DNA from: an uncultured Nioella sp.
GTDB taxonomy: Bacteria; Pseudomonadota; Alphaproteobacteria; Rhodobacterales; Rhodobacteraceae
Assembly: GCA_947498125.1 (NCBI GenBank)
Contig: CANMJH010000001.1
Location: 1,612,001 to 1,676,000 of the forward strand
Direction: 5' to 3'
DNA: 64,000 nt
In this document: positions 52,630 to 61,652 of the stretch, piece by piece
Numbering within the stretch: the first letter of the stretch is position 1
Layout of the letters: each line of letters begins with the position of its first letter
Notes under the pieces: generated by a model
Told to the model about the DNA's origin: nothing
What the model saw: only the letters and a program-made list of their open reading frames with translations
Database searches by the model: none
Made by a program: the position numbers and the translations under genes

Positions 52630-54750
52630 TCAGGGGCGTCGCCCAAGGTCTCTTGAGCGCTCCAACGTAGCAATATTACTATCAGCCTCAACGGCCATCA
52701 TCACCGCATGTAAATGTTCTGCGTCGCGTACTTCTACATCTATAAGAAGACGAAAAAAATCCGGCTTTCTGTCAATGAAGTGCAAATCCGAGATATTGGC
52801 GTTTTGCTCGCCAATCAATGTACAGATCCGCCCAAGCACCCCTTTATCATTGGACATCGTGACATTGACAGTCACGTTATGAACCGCGGCATGGCGCCCT
52901 TCGGTCCAATGCACGTCGATCCAGTTGTCAGCCATCGCATCCAGATCAGCCAAGGCCGGGCAATCAATTGCATGCAAGATCGGACCGCGCCCAGCATAAG
53001 GAATGCCAACAATGCGTTCACCCGGAACGGGCTGACAGCATTGCGCGCGGTTCACATCCGTACCTGCCGGCAAGCCCACAACTTCACGGCGGACCAATTC
53101 GCCTACGTCTGCAGTCTCAACCAGTTCAGGGTAAAGTGCCGCAACAACGCCGCGCCCCGATAATTCGGTCGAGCCGATGCGAGCCAGAACCTCTTCACCC
53201 GATCCAAGGTTCAGGATCTTGGCTGCGGTTTCCAGCGCGCGGTCCGTCGCTTTCTTTCCAACTTGCTCAAAGGCCACCCGCGCCAGTTCTTGACCCAACC
53301 GGACAAACCGGCCTCGGTTTTCCTCGCGCAGCCATCGGCGAATTGCAGCTTTGGCACGTCCCGTTGTGACAATATCGATCCAAGTCGCCTGCGGGGCCTG
53401 CCCGTCGGCAGTCATGATCTCAACCGATTGGCCGTTTTTCAGACGCGTCCAAAGCGGAACCCGGATACCATCGACTCGCGCACCAACGCAGTTATGGCCA
53501 ATCCTTGTGTGGATCGCGTAAGCAAAATCCAACGGTGTGGCGCCCCTCGGCAATTTGATCACATCGCCCTTAGGCGTGAAGCAAAAAACCTGATCGGCGT
53601 ACATTTCAAGCTTCACATGTTCAAGAAACTCGTCGTGGTCTTCGCCCAGTTCAAACCGTTCGGTCAGCGAGGCCAACCACTTAGCCGGATCAACCGCAAA
53701 GGGGTTTTCGGCCCGCACGCCATCACGATAGGACCAATGCGCAGCAACGCCAGACTCGGCGACCTCGTGCATTTGGCGGGTCCGGATCTGCACCTCTACC
53801 CGCTTGCCATCCCGGCCCGACACCGTGGTGTGGATCGAGCGGTAGCCGTTGGTTTTGGGCTGACTGATATAGTCTTTAAACCTGTCTGGAACCGCGCGCC
53901 AACGTTGGTGGATCGCGCCAAGAACGCTATAGCAATCGCTTTCGCTGGTGGTGATTACGCGGAAACCGTAGATGTCAGAAAGGCGCGAAAACGCCATCTC
54001 TTTTTCCTGCATCTTCCGCCAAATCGAAAACGGGCGCTTGGCGCGGCCCAGAACGTCGCCGGTCACGCCGTTCCGTTCCATCAGTTCTTCGATATCATCA
54101 GTAATTTTTGGGATGATATCGCCCGTTTCTTTTTGCAGCGTCAAAAAGCGGCGCATGATTGATTTGCGCGCATCGGGGTTGATGACCGAGAAGGACAGGT
54201 CCTCAAGCTCATCCCGCATGGATTGCATCCCCATGCGGCCCGCAAGCGGCGCAAAGATGTCCATTGTCTCGCGCGCCTTTTGCACCTGCTTTTCAGGGCG
54301 CATGTGGCGGATCGTGCGCATGTTATGCAGCCGGTCCGCAAGTTTCACGAGGATCACCCGAAGATCCTTGGACATCGCCATCAAGAGCTTGCGGAAGTTT
54401 TCGGCCTGTTTGGTTTCGCGGCTGGAAAGCTCAAGATTGGTAAGCTTGGTCACGCCATCAACCAGCTCGGCCACGTCTGTCCCAAAAAGGGCGGCGACCT
54501 CACCATAGGTGCCCTTGGTGTCTTCGATTGTGTCGTGCAACAACGCCGTTACAATGGTCGCATCATCCAGGCGCTGTTCGGTCAGAATGGCCGCGACTTC
54601 GACAGGATGCGTGAAATAAGGCTCGCCCGAGCGGCGATATTGCCCCTCATGCATGCGCTGACCATAATCGTAGGCCCCGCGCAGCAGGGCCTCGTTGGTT
54701 TTTGGATTGTAATTGCGAACGAGAGAGAGAAGGTCTTCGACGTCAATCAT
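52630..54750 (-). CDS. rel: bifunctional (p)ppGpp synthetase/hydrolase (Rel/SpoT)
   Basis: The stringent-response enzyme. The 706-residue protein has an intact HD hydrolase domain (LLHDTIEDTKGTYGEVAALFG near 70 and LADRLHNMRTI near 140), the synthetase (YGFRVITTSESDCYSVLGAIHQRWRAVPDRFKDYISQPKTNGYRSIHT near 265-315; the RFKD sequence fits bifunctional enzymes rather than EXDD-type RelA), TGS (FCFTPKGDVIKLPRGATPLDFAYAIH near 393) and a C-terminal ACT domain. It lies directly after rpoZ, the usual order. Confidence 0.97.
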   Translation of the reverse strand: MIDVEDLLSLVRNYNPKTNEALLRGAYDYGQRMHEGQYRRSGEPYFTHPVEVAAILTEQRLDDATIVTALLHDTIEDTKGTYGEVAALFGTDVAELVDGVTKLTNLELSSRETKQAENFRKLLMAMSKDLRVILVKLADRLHNMRTIRHMRPEKQVQKARETMDIFAPLAGRMGMQSMRDELEDLSFSVINPDARKSIMRRFLTLQKETGDIIPKITDDIEELMERNGVTGDVLGRAKRPFSIWRKMQEKEMAFSRLSDIYGFRVITTSESDCYSVLGAIHQRWRAVPDRFKDYISQPKTNGYRSIHTTVSGRDGKRVEVQIRTRQMHEVAESGVAAHWSYRDGVRAENPFAVDPAKWLASLTERFELGEDHDEFLEHVKLEMYADQVFCFTPKGDVIKLPRGATPLDFAYAIHTRIGHNCVGARVDGIRVPLWTRLKNGQSVEIMTADGQAPQATWIDIVTTGRAKAAIRRWLREENRGRFVRLGQELARVAFEQVGKKATDRALETAAKILNLGSGEEVLARIGSTELSGRGVVAALYPELVETADVGELVRREVVGLPAGTDVNRAQCCQPVPGERIVGIPYAGRGPILHAIDCPALADLDAMADNWIDVHWTEGRHAAVHNVTVNVTMSNDKGVLGRICTLIGEQNANISDLHFIDRKPDFFRLLIDVEVRDAEHLHAVMMAVEADSNIATLERSRDLGRRP

Positions 54751-54779
54751 ACACTACTCTTCCCGGATCAAGCGGGGCC

Positions 54780-55133
54780 TTAGCGTTGGCTTTGCGCTTC
54801 CATCAACTGACGCAGCATCTGCTCTTCGGACATGTCGTCCTGTGCCGGGCGATCTGCCTCAACACCCTGCAAAAGCGCCATCGCGTCTTCTTCGGGTTCG
54901 TCCACTTCGATCTGAGTCTGGTTGGACTCGATCAGACGTTCGCGCAAATCATCCGCCAGCTGGGTTTCGTCTGCGATTTCACGCAGCGATACAACTGGGT
55001 TCTTGTCATTGTCGCGGTCAACCGTCAGCGGCGATCCAGCCGAGATCTCACGCGCTCGATGGGCGGCAAGCATAACCAGTTCAAACCGGTTCGGGACTTT
55101 ATCAACGCAATCTTCAACCGTCACGCGGGCCAT
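54780..55133 (-). CDS. rpoZ: RNA polymerase omega subunit
   Basis: A 117-residue omega subunit: [33 protein letters not shown] is the conserved N-terminus, and [20 protein letters not shown] the second block. The acidic C-terminal tail is typical for alphaproteobacteria. It helps assemble RNAP and binds ppGpp made by the next gene's product. A stem-loop separates it from folK upstream. Confidence 0.96.
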   Translation of the reverse strand: MARVTVEDCVDKVPNRFELVMLAAHRAREISAGSPLTVDRDNDKNPVVSLREIADETQLADDLRERLIESNQTQIEVDEPEEDAMALLQGVEADRPAQDDMSEEQMLRQLMEAQSQR

Positions 55134-55150
55134 ATGACATCTCCGACATC

Positions 55151-55177
55151 TATTAAAAGGAGGGGCGCAAGCCCTCT
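55151..55177 (-). terminator. terminator between folK and rpoZ
   Basis: On the minus strand AGAGGGC (55177-55171), loop TTGC, GCCCCT (55166-55161), then CCTTTTAATA. The stem has one bulged C. It lies 32 bp after the folK stop and just upstream of the rpoZ SD, so it may separate folK from the rpoZ operon or act as an attenuator in the rpoZ leader. Confidence 0.55.
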
Positions 55178-55208
55178 ACTTAGCTATGCGGCCTAGGATT
55201 GACAAGGC

Positions 55209-55781
55209 TCAATCGGCATCAATTGGGCGGATTTCGGCCAAGTTTTCTGCGGGCAATTTGGCCAGCATTTCTTGGACATTTAGGCCAAGCCGTGGGTGGC
55301 ACCAATTTGGCGCGATATCTGCGAGCGGAACCAAAACGAATCCGCGCTCCTGCAATCGAGGATGCGGCAAGATCAGTTCGTCGGGCGCAATCTGTGCGGC
55401 ATCTTCCAGCGGAAGGGCCCGCCATTGATCCTGCGTTGCCACATCTGGCAAGACGCGCGCCCCAAGCGCCAATAGGTCAAGGTCAAGGACCCGCGCTTCC
55501 CATCTTTGGGTGCGGGTGCGGCCAAACTCAGCTTCGATCTGGTGCAACAGCGCAAGCAGATCCTGCGCCTGCCCCGCCCAATCAAAACTCGCCGCCGCAT
55601 TAATGAAGTCCGGCCCGGCGCCAATTGGAAAGGCCGGCGTACGGTAGAATCGAGATACCACGAGATCTGACTCCAGCCGTTCGCCCAAGGTCTTAAGCGC
55701 CTGAGCGACTGTTGCTGTCGTGACGTCAAGCTGCTCGGACCCATTTGATCCCAAGGCAATATACGCTTTTGTTACGGAAAT
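55209..55781 (-). CDS. folK: 2-amino-4-hydroxy-6-hydroxymethyldihydropteridine pyrophosphokinase
   Basis: FolK makes the pyrophosphorylated pterin for folate synthesis. The protein contains YIALGSNG (beta-1 and glycine loop), FYRTPAFP...GPDFINAAASFDW, and the family signature RWEARVLDLDLLALG (RxxxRxxDLDLL) with LILPHPRLQERGFVLVPLADI. Its N-terminus is odd: an in-frame stop lies 9 bases before an ATT at 55781, and there is no ATG or GTG before the essential K-A-Y-I-A-L strand. AGGA seven bases before ATT suggests an AUU start (190 residues). A TTG at 55754 would cut off beta-1. Confidence 0.85.
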   Translation of the reverse strand: MSVTKAYIALGSNGSEQLDVTTATVAQALKTLGERLESDLVVSRFYRTPAFPIGAGPDFINAAASFDWAGQAQDLLALLHQIEAEFGRTRTQRWEARVLDLDLLALGARVLPDVATQDQWRALPLEDAAQIAPDELILPHPRLQERGFVLVPLADIAPNWCHPRLGLNVQEMLAKLPAENLAEIRPIDAD

Positions 55782-55917
55782 ATGACTATCCTACCTTTGC
55801 AAATACGCTTCGAACAACTATTGTCCGTGTACATTATCGGCTGCGATTTTTGACGCATTGCATTTTATTATCACTGATTGTGGCCGGTGCCATAGACACT
55901 CACGGGACAAATCTAAC

Positions 55918-56499
55918 ATGTTTTATAGGGACGAAAGGTTAGCCCTGTTTATTGACGGCTCTAACCTCTACGCAGCAGCAAAGGCGCTTGCCTTTGATAT
56001 TGACTACAAACTTCTTCGTCAGGAATTCATGCAGCGCGGTAAGCTTTTGCGCGCTTTCTATTACACTGCGTTGCTTGAAAATGACGACTATTCGCCCATC
56101 CGCCCCTTGGTGGATTGGCTGCACTACAATGGCTTCTCGATGGTCACCAAGCCGGCCAAAGAATTTGTCGATGCGCAGGGACGGCGCAAAGTCAAAGGCA
56201 ATATGGATATCGAACTGACCGTCGATGCGATGGAAATCGCGCCGCATGTCGATCATATCGTGCTGTTTTCAGGTGATGGCGACTTCCGCCCGCTTGTTGC
56301 CGCGCTCCAACGCAAAGGCGTGCGCGTGTCGGTTGTTTCGACCATTCGCAGCCAGCCCCCAATGATCGCAGACGATCTGCGCCGTCAGGCCGATAATTTC
56401 ATCGAGCTGGACGAGCTAAAAGACGTTGTTGGTCGCCCCCCACGCGAACCACGCGATATTCCCGGCGAGATGCCAGTGGAATATGCGGACGAAGATTAA
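55918..56499 (+). CDS. NYN domain (LabA/DUF88-type) protein
   Basis: A 193-residue PIN-like NYN protein: ERLALFIDGSNLYAAAKALAFDIDY (about 6-30) carries the first catalytic Asp, NMDIELTVDAMEIAPHVDHIVLFSGDGDFRPLVAALQRKGVRVSVVS (about 99-144) the others (ELTVD and SGDGDF). Related proteins are putative RNases. The ATG at 55918 precedes the conserved start; an upstream in-frame ATG at 55858 is weaker. It is divergent from folK across 136 bp and ends at a strong bidirectional terminator. Confidence 0.87.
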   Translation: MFYRDERLALFIDGSNLYAAAKALAFDIDYKLLRQEFMQRGKLLRAFYYTALLENDDYSPIRPLVDWLHYNGFSMVTKPAKEFVDAQGRRKVKGNMDIELTVDAMEIAPHVDHIVLFSGDGDFRPLVAALQRKGVRVSVVSTIRSQPPMIADDLRRQADNFIELDELKDVVGRPPREPRDIPGEMPVEYADED

Positions 56500-56516
56500 G
56501 CTTCGACACCGCAATC

Positions 56517-56547
56517 AAAAGGGCCGCGTGAAGCGGCCCTTTTTTTG
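56517..56547 (+). terminator. strong bidirectional terminator
   Basis: AAAAGGGCCGC (56517-56527) pairs with GCGGCCCTTTT (56533-56543), loop GTGAA, followed by more T to 56547. The A run on the left means the mirror image also terminates transcripts from the convergent peroxiredoxin-like gene ending at 56563. Confidence 0.92.
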
Positions 56548-56562
56548 TGAATAGGCCCGGTT

Positions 56563-57102
56563 TTAGAGTGGGCCAGTATATTCTCCACGCGCGGGATAGT
56601 TCTTGTTGATTGCCGCTTTTACGGCGCCCAAAAGTTCGGAAAAATGCGGGCGGGTGAAGGGCATGGTCTGGATCGATTTGTAATACAGCGTGCGGCCGGT
56701 ATTGATCAAGAACAGACCCGGCTCTGAGAACATCGGCGGCTCCTCAATACCAATCGAGGTTTTGCCGCGCCCTTCTGAGATAAAGAGATCCCAGTCTTCC
56801 CGCGCCGTGGCCAGCGGAAGATCATAAGCATACCGTAACCCCTCACCTCCGACGGCTTCTAGCATGCTTTCCGCACGCTCAGCTGTGTCCGAACTGATCG
56901 CAACGGCATCAACGCCAAGTTCCTGAAACTCCGGCAGCATCCGCGTCAGCTCTTTCAAATAGCTGATACAAATCGGGCAGTGCCGTCCGCGATAGAAGCA
57001 CAAGATCGTGCCAAGCGCATTTTTCTCTTCGGACAGTTTGAACTGGCCACCACCCAACAGTGGTAATGTCAGATCCGGCGTTTCCTTACGAGGGAGCAAC
57101 AT
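56563..57102 (-). CDS. peroxiredoxin-like thioredoxin-fold protein (AhpC/TSA superfamily)
   Basis: A 179-residue protein with the motif ILCFYRGRHCPICISYLKELTRML (about 33-56): a CPIC pair at the position of the peroxidatic cysteine, with the following R/Y pattern of the peroxiredoxin-like family. VDAVAISSDTAERAESML (about 78-95) is the second thioredoxin-fold element. It may reduce peroxides or act as a thiol oxidoreductase. It is divergent from ispH across an AT-rich 179-bp gap. Confidence 0.85.
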   Translation of the reverse strand: MLLPRKETPDLTLPLLGGGQFKLSEEKNALGTILCFYRGRHCPICISYLKELTRMLPEFQELGVDAVAISSDTAERAESMLEAVGGEGLRYAYDLPLATAREDWDLFISEGRGKTSIGIEEPPMFSEPGLFLINTGRTLYYKSIQTMPFTRPHFSELLGAVKAAINKNYPARGEYTGPL

Positions 57103-57281
57103 GGGCGAAATCCTTCCTGAACTATCCCTGAAAACCTGACTCTATAATGGCGATAGGAATTAGGTTTGGCTAGATTATTTATCAATCGATCACTAATAAT
57201 GCGGCATATCAGGGACTGGACGCGCCTAGGGTCAAACCTTAGGTCTACTTTTAACCCCTGCCCCAATTTCAGGCCGATAAG
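57103..57281. promoter_or_regulatory. divergent intergenic region between the peroxiredoxin-like gene and ispH
   Basis: A 179-bp AT-richer gap, no ORF of note. It contains several A/T-rich hexamers (ATTATA on the minus strand near 57145, TAATAAT near 57194) that could be -10 elements for the two divergent genes, but I could not pair them with convincing -35 boxes. Confidence 0.35.
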
Positions 57282-58232
57282 ATGTCTAAATCCCCGCTGA
57301 CCTTATATCTGGCCGCACCGCGCGGCTTTTGTGCCGGTGTGGACCGCGCCATCAAGATCGTTGAAATCGCGCTCGAAAAATGGGGCGCGCCTGTCTATGT
57401 GCGCCACGAAATCGTCCACAATAAATTTGTCGTCGATGATTTGCGCGCCAAAGGGGCGATCTTTGTCGAAGAACTGGAAGAATGCCCCGATGACCGCCCA
57501 GTGATTTTTTCGGCCCATGGTGTGCCAAAATCCGTGCCAGCCGAGGCTGAAAACCGCCAGATGATCTATGTCGACGCGACCTGCCCGCTGGTCTCGAAGG
57601 TGCATATCGAGGCGGAACGCCACCACCAAGCGGGTTTGCAAATGGTGATGATCGGCCATGATGGCCATCCCGAAACTGTGGGAACAATGGGACAACTGCC
57701 CAAAGGAGAGGTGTTGCTCGTCGAGACCGAAGCCGATGTCGCCACACTTGTCCCGCGCGATCCTGCGAAGCTGGCTTATATCACGCAAACGACGCTGTCG
57801 GTTGATGACACGAAAGGGATTGTCGCGGCGCTTGAAGCGCGCTTTCCGCAAATCATTGGCCCTCACAAAGAAGATATCTGTTACGCCACCACAAACCGCC
57901 AAGCCGCCGTCAAAGCCATCGCGCCAAAAGCCGAGGCCATCCTTGTGGTCGGGGCGCCCAATAGCTCGAACTCTCGCCGTTTGGTCGAAGTTGGCGCAAA
58001 GAATGGCTGCGCCTATTCACAACTTGTGCAGCGTGCGGATGATATTGACTGGCGCGCTTTGGGTCAGATCGGCTCGGTCGGCATTACCGCCGGAGCATCA
58101 GCCCCTGAAGTATTGGTGAACGAAGTGATCGACGCATTCCGCGCCCGCTTTGACGTGACCGTCGAACAGGTCGAAACCGCCGTTGAAAACGTCGAATTTA
58201 AAGTGCCCCGCATCTTGCGAGAACCTGCTTGA
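57282..58232 (+). CDS. ispH: 4-hydroxy-3-methylbut-2-enyl diphosphate reductase
   Basis: IspH makes IPP and DMAPP in the last step of the MEP pathway, using a [4Fe-4S] cluster. The 316-residue protein has all three cluster cysteines: Cys17 ([13 protein letters not shown]), Cys near 102 ([12 protein letters not shown]) and Cys near 203 ([10 protein letters not shown]), with [10 protein letters not shown] and [13 protein letters not shown]. It is intact and follows the divergent region. Confidence 0.96.
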   Translation: MSKSPLTLYLAAPRGFCAGVDRAIKIVEIALEKWGAPVYVRHEIVHNKFVVDDLRAKGAIFVEELEECPDDRPVIFSAHGVPKSVPAEAENRQMIYVDATCPLVSKVHIEAERHHQAGLQMVMIGHDGHPETVGTMGQLPKGEVLLVETEADVATLVPRDPAKLAYITQTTLSVDDTKGIVAALEARFPQIIGPHKEDICYATTNRQAAVKAIAPKAEAILVVGAPNSSNSRRLVEVGAKNGCAYSQLVQRADDIDWRALGQIGSVGITAGASAPEVLVNEVIDAFRARFDVTVEQVETAVENVEFKVPRILREPA

Positions 58233-58298
58233 TATGTGGAATGTCGCGCCTTGCCCTCGAGCTTGGCATTGTCGCTGATCAACTGAAAGAGGACCAAA

Positions 58299-58937
58299 AT
58301 GGACCCCGAATTCTGGCACGACAAATGGGCAAAGGGTGAAACTGGGTTTCATCGCGACGGACCAAACCCTGTTCTGACCCGCCACGCTGCAGCCGTCTTT
58401 TCCAAGCCCTGCCGGGTTTTTGTGCCTCTATGCGGCAAGACCCAAGATATCCCTTGGCTGCTGTCGCAGGGCCATCACGTTGTCGGGGCGGAACTGTCTG
58501 AACTGGCGATCACCGAGCTTTTTGCGGCAATGGGCGCAACGCCCAAAACCTCCCCTGCGGGTAAGATGATGCGCTATTCGATCCCGAAGCTCGACATCTA
58601 TGTCGGCAATGTCTTTGATCTGACCCAAAAGGATCTAGGCCCTATTGACGCCATCTATGATCGCGCAGCCCTAATCGCACTTCCAGGCGAAATGCGCCGT
58701 GCCTATGCCAAGACACTGGTCGAGCTGACAGATGCCGCCCCGCAACTGCTCATCGCGCTTAGCTATGATCAAAGCAAAGCCAGCGGCCCGCCTTTTTCTG
58801 TGACTTCTGACATGATCGAGGCGCTTTATTCAGACGTCTACACCATAACGCCCTTGGACGATTTCAGTATCGAGGGCGGAATAAAAAACGGTCTGCCTGC
58901 GACGGATCACGTTCGGCATTTGCAACCACGCCCTTAG
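58299..58937 (+). CDS. thiopurine S-methyltransferase family protein
   Basis: A 212-residue SAM-dependent methyltransferase: DPEFWHDKWAKGETGFHRDGPNPVLTRH (about 2-29), FVPLCGKTQDIPWLLSQGHHVVGAELSELAITELF (motif I region, about 43-77), and IYDRAALIALPGEMRRAYAKTLVEL (motif IV region). This matches bacterial TPMT, which methylates selenite/tellurite and thiols. The substrate here is unknown. It lies 66 bp after ispH. Confidence 0.9.
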   Translation: MDPEFWHDKWAKGETGFHRDGPNPVLTRHAAAVFSKPCRVFVPLCGKTQDIPWLLSQGHHVVGAELSELAITELFAAMGATPKTSPAGKMMRYSIPKLDIYVGNVFDLTQKDLGPIDAIYDRAALIALPGEMRRAYAKTLVELTDAAPQLLIALSYDQSKASGPPFSVTSDMIEALYSDVYTITPLDDFSIEGGIKNGLPATDHVRHLQPRP

Positions 58938-58996
58938 TTTTTTGGTTTGTGTTCTTTGGCACCCCCAGCATAATGCCCATAACGGGAGGCCCCACC

Positions 58997-59611
58997 ATGA
59001 TCACTGCTCAATTCCTGATTACCGCACTTGTTGTCGTCATCGCGCCGGGCACGGGGGTTATCTACACTCTGGCGCTTGGACTTGGGCAAGGACGGCGCGC
59101 GGCTATTTGGGCGGCCCTTGGATGCACCATTGGTATTGCGCCCCATTTGGCGGCGGCGACGCTTGGGCTTGCGGCCCTATTGCACAGCTCGGCAATCCTT
59201 TTTTCCATCGTGAAATGGGCTGGGGTTGCCTATCTGCTTTACCTTGCATGGGGAATGGCCAAACAAAACGGCCCCCTGTCGATTGAACCGCGCGATGACG
59301 CTGTTTCCGGCCCCAAAATCGCCATGCGCGGCGCATTGATCAACATCCTAAACCCCAAACTCTCGATCTTTTTCCTTGCGCTTTTGCCGCCATTCCTGTC
59401 CGGCAACCCGGCAACCGCAACTGCGGAAATGGGCGTGATGGGCCTTATCTTTATGGGCCTGACCTTTGTTGTTTTTATAGGCTACGGCACCGCCGCCGCC
59501 TTTGCCCGCCGCGCCATTTTGGGCAGTGAGCGGGCCATGCGCTGGTTGAGCCGCAGCTTTGCCGCCGTCTTTGCGGCCCTAGGCGCAAAACTGGCATTGG
59601 AAAGGGCATGA
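58997..59611 (+). CDS. LysE/RhtB family exporter (second copy)
   Basis: A 204-residue membrane protein with LysE motifs: APGTGVIYTLALGLGQGRRAAI (about 17-38, here PGTG in place of PGP), GALINILNPKLSIFFLALLPPFL (about 114-136, NPK motif) and about six helices. It is coupled to the next gene by ATGA. The ATG at 58997 has GGGAGG 9 bases upstream; the in-frame 58949 start is less likely. Confidence 0.88.
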   Translation: MITAQFLITALVVVIAPGTGVIYTLALGLGQGRRAAIWAALGCTIGIAPHLAAATLGLAALLHSSAILFSIVKWAGVAYLLYLAWGMAKQNGPLSIEPRDDAVSGPKIAMRGALINILNPKLSIFFLALLPPFLSGNPATATAEMGVMGLIFMGLTFVVFIGYGTAAAFARRAILGSERAMRWLSRSFAAVFAALGAKLALERA

Positions 59612-60198
59612 GCGTCGACAAGGAAACCCGCGCGCTTTATCAGTCGCAGGCCGAGGTCTATGTCAACATTTCCATGCCGCCAGAGTTGGACGTTGCCCTT
59701 GATCGGTTTTTGGCCGCTGTCGTGCCGGGCGGACATATCCTTGATTTTGGATGCGGCCCGGGCGCGCAAGGCGCTCAGATGATCGCGCGCGGCTTTGACG
59801 TATCCGGTATTGATGCCACACCGAAATTCATCGAGATGGCCAAGGAAAACGGGCTGAATGCACGGCTTGGCACCTTTGACGACCTGACTGAGACCGCCAC
59901 CTATGACGGCATCTGGGCCAGTTTTTCCCTGCTCCACGCACCGCGGGCCAAATTCCTTGGGCACCTGACGGCATGCCACCGCGCGCTCAAGCCCAATGGC
60001 GCGTTATGTCTGGCAATGAAAGAGGGCACGGGCGAGCATCGCGACCGGCTGGGGCGTCTCTATAGCTATCATTCCAAAGATGAGATCGAATTGGCCCTTG
60101 AAGAGGCTGGCTTCTCAGGTATTCAGACCCTCCGTGGTCAGATCGAAGGAATGGCCGGCGGGATTGAACCCTTTCTCTTGAGCCATGCCAGAGCCTGA
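59608..60198 (+). CDS. class I SAM-dependent methyltransferase
   Basis: A 196-residue methyltransferase. Motif I is ILDFGCGPGAQGAQMIARGFDVSGIDATPKFIEMAK (about 48-83), followed by GIWASFSLLHAPRAKFLGHLTACHRALKPNGALCLAMKEG (about 107-146, motifs IV-V). The substrate cannot be told. The ATGA overlap with the LysE-type gene suggests a small exporter-methyltransferase-rnhA operon. Confidence 0.88.
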   Translation: MSVDKETRALYQSQAEVYVNISMPPELDVALDRFLAAVVPGGHILDFGCGPGAQGAQMIARGFDVSGIDATPKFIEMAKENGLNARLGTFDDLTETATYDGIWASFSLLHAPRAKFLGHLTACHRALKPNGALCLAMKEGTGEHRDRLGRLYSYHSKDEIELALEEAGFSGIQTLRGQIEGMAGGIEPFLLSHARA

Positions 60199-60203
60199 CA
60201 TAA

Positions 60204-60656
60204 ATGCCTGAACTTTTTGCCTATACAGACGGTGCCTGCTCGGGCAATCCCGGCCCCGGCGGCTGGGGCGCACTAATGATCGCCCGCGACGGGGAAACCG
60301 TTTTGAAAGAGCGTGACCTGAAGGGCGGCGAGGCCGACACAACCAATAATCGGATGGAGCTTTTGGCCGCGATTTCAGCGCTGGAAAGCTTGAGCCGAGC
60401 CAGCTCAATTACCGTCATAACCGACTCGGCTTATGTCAAAAATGGCGTGACCAGCTGGATTCATGGGTGGAAACGCAATGGCTGGCGCACATCGTCGAAA
60501 AAGCCGGTGAAAAATGTCGACCTTTGGCAACGTCTGGACGAGGCACAAGCGCGCCATACCGTCACTTGGGAATGGGTCAAAGGCCATGCGGGCCATCCTG
60601 AAAACGAACGCGCAGATGAGTTGGCCCGTGCAGGCATGGCGCCATTTAAGCCCTGA
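60204..60656 (+). CDS. rnhA: ribonuclease HI
   Basis: RNase HI removes RNA from RNA-DNA hybrids. The 150-residue protein has Asp9 ([17 protein letters not shown]), Glu in [15 protein letters not shown], Asp in [15 protein letters not shown], and Asp in [14 protein letters not shown]: all four catalytic acids are intact. It starts 5 bp after the methyltransferase gene. Confidence 0.97.
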   Translation: MPELFAYTDGACSGNPGPGGWGALMIARDGETVLKERDLKGGEADTTNNRMELLAAISALESLSRASSITVITDSAYVKNGVTSWIHGWKRNGWRTSSKKPVKNVDLWQRLDEAQARHTVTWEWVKGHAGHPENERADELARAGMAPFKP

Positions 60657-60756
60657 CATTCGTCGATCGCAAAGCGGCCCAGATGAATAAAAGGGCGCCC
60701 TTCCCCGGTGAAAAATCTGTGGATTCTCAAACCCAAATGGCGCAGGACTACCCGTC

Positions 60757-61377
60757 ATGACACTTGTATTGCTCGATAACGCTGCCGTTTTGGTGTTTGC
60801 CCTCTCTGGCGCTTTGGTGGCCAGCCGCGCGCAAATGGACATCATTGGCTTTTTCTTTATCGCCTGCCTGACGGCCGTTGGCGGCGGCACAATTCGAGAT
60901 GTCTTGCTGGATCGTAACCCGGTTTTTTGGATCGCCAACCCCACCCCGCTGGCCGTCGCCTGCGGCGCGGCGCTGGTCGTGTTTTTCACGGCGCATCTGT
61001 TCGAAAACCGTATGAAAATGATCCTGTGGCTGGATGCTGTCGCACTGGCCATCGCGGTCGCTGCCGGTGCGGGCGTTGCGCAATCGCTTGGTCATGGAAC
61101 GTCCATCGTGCTTGTCATGGGGGTCGCTACCGGCACGCTTGGCGGATTGATGCGCGATGTTGTCTGCAATGAGGTGCCCTTGGTGTTACGGCAAGGCGAG
61201 CTCTATATCACTGCCGCCTTTGCCGGCGCAGGAGCGGCAATTCTTGCAAGTCTGGTCTTTACTGCCCCAACCGCACCGCTATTAGCCTGTATTGCCACAT
61301 GCTTGATCCTGCGCGCGGGATCGCTGCGTTTTGGGTGGAGATTACCGGTCTATAAACCGCGCCCACCCCGTACCTGA
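60757..61377 (+). CDS. TRIC-type cation channel family protein (UPF0126)
   Basis: A 206-residue membrane protein with seven likely helices and the internal repeat of bacterial TRIC channels: FIACLTAVGGGTIRDVLLDRNPVFWIANP (about 34-62) and VMGVATGTLGGLMRDVVCNEVPLVLR (about 121-146), each with the G-G-x-x-R-D signature. It probably conducts monovalent cations. Its stop abuts the stop of the convergent small membrane protein gene at 61378. Confidence 0.9.
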   Translation: MTLVLLDNAAVLVFALSGALVASRAQMDIIGFFFIACLTAVGGGTIRDVLLDRNPVFWIANPTPLAVACGAALVVFFTAHLFENRMKMILWLDAVALAIAVAAGAGVAQSLGHGTSIVLVMGVATGTLGGLMRDVVCNEVPLVLRQGELYITAAFAGAGAAILASLVFTAPTAPLLACIATCLILRAGSLRFGWRLPVYKPRPPRT

Positions 61378-61611
61378 TTAGCGTTTGATATAGGTCTGCC
61401 ACGCCCAAATCAGGAACAGCGCGCCCAAAATCGCGCCGACAAACCCCGCCGCCATGCCAAAGACCGCCGCCAGAAACCGCAAAACAACGCCGCCAATAAC
61501 CGCGCCCAAAATGCCGATCCCAACTGTTGTCAAAAGATCAGCGTCGATTTTCATGATCCGCGTGGCCAGAAACCCGGCGCCCGCGCCAATGATGATAAGA
61601 TAAAGTACCAT
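61378..61611 (-). CDS. GlsB/YeaQ/YmgE-like stress-response membrane protein
   Basis: A 77-residue glycine-rich membrane protein: IIIGAGAGFLATRIMKIDADLLTTVGIGILGAVIGGVVLRFLAAVFGMAAGFVGAILGALFLIWAW. The G-x-x-A/G pattern and A-T-R-I-M-K loop resemble YeaQ/GlsB (transglycosylase-associated) proteins. Function unknown. It follows another small membrane protein on the same strand (41-bp gap). Confidence 0.8.
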   Translation of the reverse strand: MVLYLIIIGAGAGFLATRIMKIDADLLTTVGIGILGAVIGGVVLRFLAAVFGMAAGFVGAILGALFLIWAWQTYIKR

Positions 61612-61652
61612 GGGTCAGATATGGTCCTGCATAAGAAGAATAAAAAGAGCCA

